Source of the DNA: Gammaproteobacteria bacterium
Lineage (GTDB): Bacteria; Pseudomonadota; Gammaproteobacteria; JABDBA01
NCBI GenBank assembly: GCA_013288885.1
Contig: JABDBA010000001.1
Coordinates: 397,840 to 461,839, forward strand
Length of the DNA: 64,000 nt
Direction of reading: 5' to 3'
Part shown: in pieces, positions 35,739 through 43,900 of the stretch
How positions within the stretch are numbered: position 1 is the stretch's first letter
Layout: each line of letters begins with the position of its first letter
Program-made: the position numbers and the translations under genes
The notes under the pieces: generated by a model
The model's input: only the letters and a program-made list of their open reading frames with translations
Told to the model about the DNA's origin: nothing
Database searches by the model: none

Positions 35739-36710
35739 ATGGAAGACAAAACCGAACCAACCCCCGCAGCGGTTTGTGCAAGCACCCCAAAAAAACGTCC
35801 TGTTTCTGCACTATTAATCGCTTGCATTGCCTTAGTGGTTGCACTATTGACCACTGCCGAATTTGAACTTCATTACCGCGAAATGGGCAAACTCACCGAC
35901 TCGCTGGCATTTTTTCAACATCAAACCCAACAACAAGAAATACTTACCCAACAACTGATTACTAAATTGGTGACAAAAACGCAACAACAGCAACAGGTGT
36001 TAGCGCAATTGCAGCAATCGCATGTGAACGACAAAAAAGCAATTGCAATAGCAGAAGCGGGTGATTTGGTGCAACGGGCGCAATACAATTTACAGTTTAC
36101 GCAGAACGTTCCTGCAGCGATCGCCGCATTACAGTTGGCAGATAAAAAAATGGCTGAATGGGATGGCGCATCAGCGCTCAGTGTGCGCCAACAATTGGCC
36201 GATAACATCGCTGCTTTGCAAGCCGTACCTAGCGTCGATTTGGCGGGGGCATTAACACAACTACAAGCGTTACAACAACAAATTCCACAATTGCCTGTTG
36301 TGCAGCCGGTGGCTGAAAATTTACCAACAACAAACGCAGACAATACAGTCAAACAAACTTTATGGCAAAGAACACTGCAAAATAGTTGGAATGCATTGTC
36401 TAAACTGATCGTGATCCAACGCCACGATCAACCCATCCAACCTATTTTGCCAACACAGCAGCAAGCGTATTTACAACAAAACCTGCAATTGCTGTTACAA
36501 CAAGCACAATGGGCATTATTGCACGAGCAACCAACTATTTATCAAGCCAGTTTGGCGCAAGCAAAAAACTGGACGCAACGATATTTTTCTAAGGATGCGG
36601 CAATAACACAATCGGTATTAAAATCTATTAGCGAATTGCAAGCTATTAATGTGCAACCCCAGTTGCCGGATATTTCCGCAACCGTCCAAGCGATTGAAAA
36701 GTTGAGATAA
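35739..36710 (+). CDS. hemX: HemX-family membrane protein
   Basis: A 323-aa protein of the proteobacterial HemX family, encoded between hemD and hemY. The N-terminus is cytoplasmic and Pro/Lys-rich, followed by one membrane helix (SALLIACIALVVALLTTAEF) and a long Gln-rich, helical periplasmic part with coiled-coil character. It is annotated elsewhere as uroporphyrinogen-III C-methyltransferase by error; it lacks that fold. Function is unclear, probably linked to haem synthesis or its membrane organisation. I chose the ATG at 35739 with GGGAG ahead; a GTG four codons upstream is an alternative. Confidence 0.88.
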   Translation: MEDKTEPTPAAVCASTPKKRPVSALLIACIALVVALLTTAEFELHYREMGKLTDSLAFFQHQTQQQEILTQQLITKLVTKTQQQQQVLAQLQQSHVNDKKAIAIAEAGDLVQRAQYNLQFTQNVPAAIAALQLADKKMAEWDGASALSVRQQLADNIAALQAVPSVDLAGALTQLQALQQQIPQLPVVQPVAENLPTTNADNTVKQTLWQRTLQNSWNALSKLIVIQRHDQPIQPILPTQQQAYLQQNLQLLLQQAQWALLHEQPTIYQASLAQAKNWTQRYFSKDAAITQSVLKSISELQAINVQPQLPDISATVQAIEKLR

Positions 36711-36714
36711 CACT

Positions 36715-37890
36715 ATGCGGCGTTTATTTTTATTCTTAATTATTTTTTTTGCAGCTGTGTGGCTAGGCTTAAAGATCAGTGCTGATCCTGGTTATTTGCT
36801 AGTTGCTTATCAACATTGGACCGTTGAAATGCCGCTGTGGTTAGCGACTGTAGGCGTATTGTTATTATGTATTTTATTTCACATCTTGTTGCGCATTACT
36901 CGTGGTGTGCGTTTGTTCCCGAAGCGTTGGCACGCATGGCGTTTGCAACGACATAATAACGCAGCACAAGCATTAATTGACCAAGGTTTGTTGGCGTTGG
37001 CAGATGGCAATTGGAAGCGAGCACAAAAAAAATTAACCAAAGCCAATTATTATGTCAAGCAACCTTGGTTTAATTATCTAGCGCTGGCTATCGTCGCCAG
37101 ACAACAGGGCGATTTTGATAAGCAAGATAAATATCTGCACAGAGCGCATGATGTTGCACCGCAGGCAGAAGTAGCTGTTGGTTTAGTGCAAGCCACTATT
37201 CAGTATCAACAGCAGAAATATGAACAAGCATTGGCGCTGTTGTTACACTTACGTCAATTAGCGCCCAATCAAAATTATATTTTACGCTTATTGATCAAAG
37301 TCTATATGCATTTAGGTGATTGGGAACGTCTGACGGATTTTTTCCCTACCTTGCGCAAAAAAGAAGTATTGCCTAAAAAAGAATTGGATGAATTAGAAAT
37401 TCAAACCCAGCAGAATATTTTACAAAAAGTTGCCGCTAAAAATGATTTAGTTGCTTTGCAAAATCAATGGCAACGTGTGCCCAAGCTTGCCCGCTTATCC
37501 CCTGTTTTAATTTTAACTTATGCTGAATTATTACTGCGTTTAAATGCTAATGATAAAGCCGAAGAATTACTGCGCAAAACATTAGCCAAAAATTATGATC
37601 AAAAATTAGTGCATTGTTACGGCTTAATTAAAACGCAAGCGCGCCAATTGCAAATTGCGCAAGCATGGTTGCCAGCGCACCCTAAAGATCCCGTATTATT
37701 GCTAACTTTAGGCCGTCTTGCGCAAAACAGTCATTTGTGGGGCAACGCGCGTAGTTATTTTGAAGCAAGTTTGGCACTCGCCCCGAGCGCTGAAGCGCAT
37801 TATGCTTTAGGTAAATTGCTCGAGCAATTAGGCGAGCGCGAACAAGCGATGAAGCATTATAAGGTGGGGCTGGAATTACAGATGGGTTAA
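36715..37890 (+). CDS. hemY: HemY-family TPR membrane protein
   Basis: A 391-aa protein of the proteobacterial HemY family (unrelated to the Bacillus oxidase of the same name). Two membrane helices at the N-terminus (LFLFLIIFFAAVWLGLKI and WLATVGVLLLCILFHILL) are followed by TPR-like helical repeats, including ANYYVKQPWFNYLALAIVA and the C-terminal EAHYALGKLLEQLGEREQA. It starts 4 bases after hemX. The family always travels with hemCDX; the biochemical role is unknown. It ends the hem group. Confidence 0.9.
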   Translation: MRRLFLFLIIFFAAVWLGLKISADPGYLLVAYQHWTVEMPLWLATVGVLLLCILFHILLRITRGVRLFPKRWHAWRLQRHNNAAQALIDQGLLALADGNWKRAQKKLTKANYYVKQPWFNYLALAIVARQQGDFDKQDKYLHRAHDVAPQAEVAVGLVQATIQYQQQKYEQALALLLHLRQLAPNQNYILRLLIKVYMHLGDWERLTDFFPTLRKKEVLPKKELDELEIQTQQNILQKVAAKNDLVALQNQWQRVPKLARLSPVLILTYAELLLRLNANDKAEELLRKTLAKNYDQKLVHCYGLIKTQARQLQIAQAWLPAHPKDPVLLLTLGRLAQNSHLWGNARSYFEASLALAPSAEAHYALGKLLEQLGEREQAMKHYKVGLELQMG

Positions 37891-37906
37891 TGTTTATTTA
37901 AATCTT

Positions 37907-38204
37907 CTACTGTATTTTTTCTGGAGTAAGCCGACCACGTTTAGTTTTATCGAAATCGGTGTCAAAACTCACAAGATTAAGATTATATATTTCTGCGGTA
38001 GCATATTGATAAGCATCATCAAAATCAAGATTAAAGGCTTTAGAGGCCTTTTCTACAAAATGCAAGTCTTCAATCGACAATGAAATAACTTCAATGGCAT
38101 GAGATAAAATAGCATCTGTCAGAAATGATTCAAAAACATTAAGTTGTTTTCTGCGAAGTTGAAATTTGATGTTGAAGTTCGACAGAAGTATATTTTTTAG
38201 ACAT
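37907..38204 (-). pseudogene. Decayed PIN-domain toxin gene
   Basis: From the ATG at 38202-38204 the frame reads MSKKYTSVELQHQIS and stops after about 21 codons. In another minus-strand frame the sequence continues as an intact C-terminal PIN half: ...NVFESFLTDAILSHAIEVISLS, then LDFDDAYQYATAEIYNLNLVSFD and TDFDKTKRGRLTPEKIQ, ending in TAG at 37907-37909. That frame has no start codon. The N-terminal half with the first catalytic Asp is missing, so this is a frameshifted and truncated toxin remnant. It lies directly after its DUF2281-like antitoxin gene. Confidence 0.7.
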
Positions 38205-38209
38205 ATCCT

Positions 38210-38359
38210 TTAATGCGCCAGCCCAAGTAAATTTTGGTTTAATATGGTTTTTTTTGCATTTTTTTCTAATAAAAAAGCTACAAAATCGAGGACTTCGCGC
38301 TGGTCATTCGGAGGAAGTTGCTCAACCAATTTGTTTAATGATTTTGCTTGGGCTTTCAT
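38210..38359 (-). CDS. DUF2281-like small antitoxin
   Basis: A 49-aa protein: MKAQAKSLNKLVEQLPPNDQ then REVLDFVAFLLEK. The pattern of a Leu-rich helix, LP....EVLDFV.FL, is that of the DUF2281 family, small proteins encoded next to PIN-domain toxins. I chose the ATG at 38357-38359, with AGGTGA ahead. The palindrome ATTTGTACAAAT upstream is a likely operator. Its toxin partner downstream is broken, so the antitoxin is an orphan. Confidence 0.7.
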   Translation of the reverse strand: MKAQAKSLNKLVEQLPPNDQREVLDFVAFLLEKNAKKTILNQNLLGLAH

Positions 38360-38382
38360 ATGGTTCACCTGGTATTTTATAA

Positions 38383-38410
38383 ATTTGTACAAATTATAAT
38401 GGATTTGTAC
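38383..38410 (-). promoter_or_regulatory. Palindromic operator upstream of the DUF2281-like gene
   Basis: ATTTGTACAAAT (38383-38394) is a perfect 12-bp palindrome; its half ATTTGTAC recurs at 38403-38410. Between them the near-palindromic ATTATAAT provides a TATAAT -10 on the minus strand. The layout fits an autoregulated antitoxin promoter. Confidence 0.5.
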
Positions 38411-38498
38411 CGAAGTTCGAGTTATTTTAGATAAAAATATTTCGAATCATGATATATTAACTATCGTTCTCCTCATAAATAACTGCGGAGTTTTACCG

Positions 38499-39866
38499 TT
38501 GCCTGCTGACAAATTCAATAAACTTTTGTCGTTGATCGCGTTATGTTTAGGGTTTTTTATGGTGATCATTGACGTGACTATCGTCAATGTCGCTTTGCCC
38601 ACTATGGCGCAGAATTTAAATGTCGGCATATCTGCATTGCAGTGGGTGGTAGCTGGATATGCGTTGACATTTGCTTGTTTATTATTATCTGCAGGTAACA
38701 TCGGCGATCGTTTAGGCGCTAAAACAGCATTTCTGTGGGGTTTGGCGTTGTTTGTGCTGACTTCGCTCGGTTGTGCTATGTCTTCGGTGATTGGCTGGTT
38801 GACCTTTTTTCGCTTTCTTCAAGGTGCTGCTTCGGCATTGCTCGTGCCGACTTCATTAGCGCTGATCAGTGCATCGTATGCAGACACCGAAGAACGTGCA
38901 CGCGCGATAGGCATATGGGCAGCGGTCGGTGGCCTTGCGGGCGCATCCGGGCCAGTGATTGGCGCAGTGCTGACTACATGGTTTGGCTGGCGCGCAGTTT
39001 TTTATGTCAATCTGCCAATTGGTATCATCGGGTTTTTACTTACGCTTAAATATGTTTTAAACACTACCAGTAGCACCAAAAGTCATTTTGATTTTGCGGG
39101 TCAGTTAATGGGAGTTGTCAGTATCGCAGCACTGGCATTTGGTTTGATCGAAGCCGGTCGAAATGGTTGGTTTGCTCCTATCGTCATCAGCAGCTTTGGT
39201 ATTTTTATCGCCAGCTTGATGGCATTTTTAATGATTGAAAAACTCAGCATAACACCGATGTTGCCATTAAAATTTTTTCGGTCATCTACATTTTCTGCAT
39301 CGATTGCGATTGGTATGATCCTTAACATGGCCGCCTATGGCGAGTTGTTTGTGTTGTCTTTTTATTTTCAACAAGTGAGAGGATATTCAGTTCTGATGAC
39401 TGGTTTAGCACTATTGCCGTTAATTGGCATGGGTGTCGTCGGTTCTTATTTGGGAGGAAGGGTCGCCAGTGCTATTGGCGCTAAATTACCGATTGTTATA
39501 GGGTTGACAATGGGGGCGGTGGGTTTTATTGCGATGTTAAGCGCCGGTGTACATACACCCGCTTACGTTATATTGGCATGGCCATTAGCCACGATTGGAT
39601 TTGGTGCGAGTTTTACTATGCCATCGGCTACGATTGCGGTGATTAATGCTGTGCCTGATGGCAATGCGGGTATTGCGTCGGGTGCATTTAATGCCAGCCG
39701 TCAAATTGGTAGTTTATTAGGTACAGCAATTTTTGGAACGATCATTACCGCGAGCAGTCATTTTGTACGTGCCATGCACTGTACATTAATTATTGGTGCA
39801 GTGCTTTATATGTGTGGTTCTCTTATGGCATTAATTTGGATAAAAAAGCCTATTAAAATTTTATGA
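38499..39866 (+). CDS. MFS multidrug exporter, DHA2 (EmrB/QacA) family
   Basis: A 455-aa integral membrane protein with about 14 helices. DHA2 signatures include DVTIVNVALPTMAQ in helix 1, LLSAGNIGDRLGAKTAFLWGL (motif A), FRFLQGAASALLVPTSLALI (motif B) and AVGGLAGASGPVIGAVLTTWFGWRAVFYVNLPIG (motif C; only part of it is the motif). It would export toxic compounds by proton antiport. The start is TTG with GGAG eight bases ahead. Its stop overlaps the ATG of the TTL-like gene (ATGA), so the two are co-translated, an odd pairing. Confidence 0.92.
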   Translation: MPADKFNKLLSLIALCLGFFMVIIDVTIVNVALPTMAQNLNVGISALQWVVAGYALTFACLLLSAGNIGDRLGAKTAFLWGLALFVLTSLGCAMSSVIGWLTFFRFLQGAASALLVPTSLALISASYADTEERARAIGIWAAVGGLAGASGPVIGAVLTTWFGWRAVFYVNLPIGIIGFLLTLKYVLNTTSSTKSHFDFAGQLMGVVSIAALAFGLIEAGRNGWFAPIVISSFGIFIASLMAFLMIEKLSITPMLPLKFFRSSTFSASIAIGMILNMAAYGELFVLSFYFQQVRGYSVLMTGLALLPLIGMGVVGSYLGGRVASAIGAKLPIVIGLTMGAVGFIAMLSAGVHTPAYVILAWPLATIGFGASFTMPSATIAVINAVPDGNAGIASGAFNASRQIGSLLGTAIFGTIITASSHFVRAMHCTLIIGAVLYMCGSLMALIWIKKPIKIL

Positions 39867-40870
39867 TTACATTCCTTAAAAAATTTCGGAAAAATTATTT
39901 TTATTTGCGTGTGGCGCAATCGCCGACTTATTTTAATTTAGCCAAATTTTTACGTGCGCGTGGTTGGCGTAGCGCGCGGTTTAACTGGCGTGCAGATTTT
40001 GGCGAACGCAATTTTCAATTTAATCAACAAGTGGCAGAGCAACTCGAATTTAAACATTTATTAGCGCAATTAGTTTCTCAATATTGCCCGCAAATTATGC
40101 CGGTGACCTATTGTATTAATGATCAAAATTGGGCAACGATATTGCAGCAAGTGTCTGATAAATATTATGCGCGTGATCATCAATTACAAGATCAGGTGGA
40201 TGGTTTGCTGTGGATTTTAAAACCAGCATTGCTGAATAATGGTCAAAATATAAAGATCTTTCAAAAATTGAGCCAATTAGAACAACATTATTTGAGTTCC
40301 GACCGTTTAGGCGGCGAACACGTATTGCAGCAATATGTAGACCAACCGCATTTGTTAAAAGGCCATAAATACAGTATCCGCATGTTTGTGGTGCTAACCA
40401 CTGACGCAGGTGCTTATCTCTATCCGCACGGCTATTTTAATGTAGCACAATCGCCTTATCAGCCTAATGATTTTACTAATTTAAATCCCCATTTAACCAA
40501 CGAGCATTTGCACGAAGATGCAGCCAATGTGATACAAATCCCCACACAACGTTTTGATTTTTTTCCAGAATTATTTGAGAAAATTACAAAAATAGTGACG
40601 GAGGTGGCTTCTGCTTTACAACAGATGTACCCGCAGTTCCTTCATTCCCGCGCAGGCGGGAATCCATCAAACCCACTCGCCATCTTCGGTTTCGACTTCC
40701 TCGTCGATGCCAACAAACACGTGTGGTTATTAGAAGCCAACCATGGCCCTTGTTTCCCAGTCGATCCAAACCATCCATTACAAAAATACTTATATGATGA
40801 ATTTTGGCAAGCGTTTATTGATAGTTTTGTATTACCAATTGCAGAGCGTAAATTCATTTTTGTTGGATAG
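39863..40870 (+). CDS. Tubulin-tyrosine-ligase (TTL)-like ATP-grasp protein with repeat insert
   Basis: A 335-aa protein with the TTL-family order of motifs: WILKPALLNNGQNIKIF (ATP-grasp lysine region), LQQYVDQPHLLKGHKYSIRMFV (the yi..P.l..G.KfD.R element), YPHGYFN, HLTNEH and FGFDFLVDANKHVWLLEANHGP (metal ligands Asp and Glu-Asn). Eukaryotic members add Tyr, Glu or Gly to proteins; bacterial ones have unknown targets. In a host-associated bacterium it could act on host proteins, but no secretion signal was recognised. About ten residues (HSRAGGNPSN) are encoded by a palindromic repeat (40644-40663) inserted in frame just before the last ATP-grasp strand. Translation is coupled to the upstream MFS gene. 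Confidence 0.85.
   Translation: MITFLKKFRKNYFYLRVAQSPTYFNLAKFLRARGWRSARFNWRADFGERNFQFNQQVAEQLEFKHLLAQLVSQYCPQIMPVTYCINDQNWATILQQVSDKYYARDHQLQDQVDGLLWILKPALLNNGQNIKIFQKLSQLEQHYLSSDRLGGEHVLQQYVDQPHLLKGHKYSIRMFVVLTTDAGAYLYPHGYFNVAQSPYQPNDFTNLNPHLTNEHLHEDAANVIQIPTQRFDFFPELFEKITKIVTEVASALQQMYPQFLHSRAGGNPSNPLAIFGFDFLVDANKHVWLLEANHGPCFPVDPNHPLQKYLYDEFWQAFIDSFVLPIAERKFIFVG
40644..40663. repeat. Palindromic ATTCCC-N8-GGGAAT repeat inside the TTL-like gene
   Basis: ATTCCCGCGCAGGCGGGAAT lies in frame in the coding sequence and encodes part of HSRAGGNP. It has the form of the dRS3-type repeats of Neisseria (ATTCCC-N8-GGGAAT) and similar short repeats in other genera. An inverse copy lies 216 bases downstream (40880-40899). 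Confidence 0.85.
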
Positions 40871-40879
40871 ATCGCATGG

Positions 40880-40899
40880 ATTCCCGCCTGCGCGGGAAT
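40880..40899. repeat. Inverse copy of the ATTCCC-N8-GGGAAT repeat
   Basis: ATTCCCGCCTGCGCGGGAAT is the exact reverse complement of the copy inside the TTL-like gene. It lies in the 47-base gap between convergent gene ends and may serve as a terminator hairpin for both. Confidence 0.8.
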
Positions 40900-40917
40900 G
40901 ACGCTGATTTGAGGCTA

Positions 40918-43900
40918 TCAAGGTCTTTGAGGATTATAAGCAGCACCAACATCAAGACGTCTTGGAACTGCGACCTGAGTTGCTGCACTTAAATTATCGA
41001 TGAAAGCATCGACTTGATAATTTTCATAAGCATTCAGCGGTATCTTATTATTTGTAGTTGGCTTTAGATAAGCTTTTATGTCTTGTTTAGCCTCAGCTAT
41101 AATTTCTTTGCGTAATTTTATGTTGCTCGCTTCGCGTACGTCTGTACCAAAAAAGCAGTCAACAATTTCTTTGCGCTGATCTTCTACTTTTTTACTATCC
41201 GTAGAAGATAACTTCATTCTATCTTTTCTGACGTCATAAACAGCAACATAAAGTATTACAGTAGCCAAGTTTGTAATAAATTGTTCTCGCATTAAACTGC
41301 GCTTATTGGAGGACAACTGTTGGATAAAATTAATAATATTTACTTTAGCCGGGCCAATTTTTATTGTATCTTTTAACATAGCTTCTTTAACAAGGGTTTC
41401 TAGCGGGGTCAATTGCGCAGGCTGCTCAGTTACTCCCATTTTAGTCTCACCATCACTACTCCCCGAACTGCGATTGCTAGAAGATGAAGAAGAAGTGGAA
41501 TCTAGATTAAATGGCATAGCTGTTGAGTTCGTCGAAGAGGGCGAAGCTACAACAACCCTTGGTGGCGATTGTAGACCCAGGTCACTAATATCCGCGAGTG
41601 ATGATCTCAATTGTTGGCTAGCTGCAGATGAAGAACTAGAACTTGAATTTGCGGTGAATGCTGCAAGGGTCGCTGGGGCAGGTTGAAATCCAAATACAGT
41701 TATCGACGTTGTTCCTGGAGATTTTGTTGAGGTTAGAACGCTGGGGCTACTAGCACTTGATGTTGTTCCAGTTTGTAAGCTTGCCTCATGGTCGTTATTA
41801 TTTGGCAATTCGAATTCATCATCAGCTGGTGGAGCTAATTCTTGTATAAGACCCATGATCTCTTCAGGGGTTGTGATTAGCCCATCATCTTCTTTAGCTT
41901 TATTAACAGCTTGTTGTAATGTAGATATATTCTGATTAATAAATTTGGCTCGCATTAGTGTTTGTATTAAAGCAACAGCGTTTTTGTAAACTTGTTCTTT
42001 TGCTTGAAACCTTGATTGTTCTGATGGCGATTGGTCACCGTCAGCAGGTTCTGTTTTTGCTGCTGCTATTCCATTTTTGAGATAGCATAAGGCATCCAAT
42101 GCTAATGAAACCCTGCCCCAATCAACTGCTTCTTGAGTACCAAGCGCTGTAAAAAGATCGAGTATATTTACTTTGCCATCCGGCGTATCGATTGTAGTAT
42201 AAGCGCTTAGATCGATCGCCGCATCTGGGAACTCTATTGGGGGCTTGCTCGCTTTAGGCGAGCTGGGTTCTTTATATTCTACGCACTCTGTAATAAAGGT
42301 TAGTAATGCTACCTGATTACCATCAATTTTGGCTATTGTACCGTTGCTTGACCCGAACATAGAGTCCATTAATTCTGGCATTTTATTACATATAAAATCT
42401 TTTCGAGCTTGTTCTTTAATTAATGCCATTGCTTTAACATAAATACCCTGCATTTCTTGCTCAACATTTTCTCCTGCTTTTTCTTCGATAACCGATCCCC
42501 TTGAATTAGGAGTAAGATCTGTATACTTCTTTAGGCATGCCATAACTAATATAAAATCTTTCCAATTAACGTCTGTACTATCAGGGAGATTTTTTAAATA
42601 AACCAATATATTAACCTTTGTTTTTTTATCCGATAGTTCTACGAGTAGCAAGGGAGAAACTTCTGTATTTTTCTCTGGGGTTGATGCAGCTGCCGTTTTT
42701 TGAACAAGACCTAAAAGTGCTTTAATAAAATTAGTTATTTCAATCGCAAATTCATTATTTAGTACACCTGGATTTTTAATATGATCCAAAAATTTTAGCT
42801 TAAAAATAATATGTGTTGCTATTGCTGTTGGTTGCGGCGGCGAATCTTCTGTTTGCAGCAATTTTGTTATTGTTTCATAGGTTTTTTCCATTTCAGCGTA
42901 ATGCGCTGTGGTTTTTGTTATTTTTCCATCATCTTTCATTTTTTTATAAGAAAATAAAACCAGCAATGATTTCGTAATATGTTCACGAGTAGCGTTATCA
43001 TTTTTAGGAAGCCCTTGAAAAAAATCCACTATAGACATTCTTGTAGAGAGGTTAGGTATTATTTTATTGAGATAGAGTGCGCCTCTCATAAGTAGTATAA
43101 TATCTTCTTCGTCTGCTTGAGCGGCGTTCGCACTATCTGCCGCAATCCCAGCACCTGCAGTTTTCGCTCGGTGGTGTTTAGCTTGGCCAGGGTTTAAGAT
43201 ATGAGTTAAAAACTTAACGAGACTGGTGCGTAAAACTAATTGAGCAGCGCCTTCGTTTGGAAAGCAGAGTTGTTTGATTTGATCAAGTTTGCTTTCGATA
43301 AAATTCTTTTTCGTTAAAAGGTTGCTTTTTGATTTTTCATAAAGGCCATCCATCGCTGCAAGATTAGGGCTATTTCCAAGTGTTCCATCATCTTGTTTCA
43401 TAGAACGATAAGAAAATAGTACTTTAATGACTAACGCTAAGTCTGCTAAATTAACCTCTGTACTATCGCCAGCTTGAGTAGGAAGTGCTGAGAAGTAGTC
43501 AAGTATATTGACTGTTCCTGTTGAAATTTGTATTTGCCCGGTGCGCATATATTCTTTGCTGAAGGTTTTAAAACTTTCTTCCTCCGCATTTTGTTTGCTA
43601 TCATCTGTTGGGGGGTTCATTGATGCTAATACATTTGCTGTAAATTGTGTCCTTGCTCTATGATGCTGTGAAGAGCCAGGAGCGGGGCTAACTGCACGCA
43701 CACTGGATTGGAGTGGTGCAAAAAGAGCATCAAGTTGTTGCGGACTATCTATAGCGGTTTGTTGCAGTCGATTGCAAGTTTGCCCTGTTGTTTCCTTATC
43801 TATCCTTATAAATGTTTTTCCCTGCTTGCTAGTGATACTCCAATTTTTGGTTGTCGTGGATCGAGCTATACGCTGCCAAAAGTTAATTTGTTTATCTGAT

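Noticed and set aside
35739..36710. Uroporphyrinogen-III C-methyltransferase for the hemX product
   Set aside because: The protein has one membrane helix and a Gln-rich helical body, with no methyltransferase fold; the name is a known mis-annotation of HemX.
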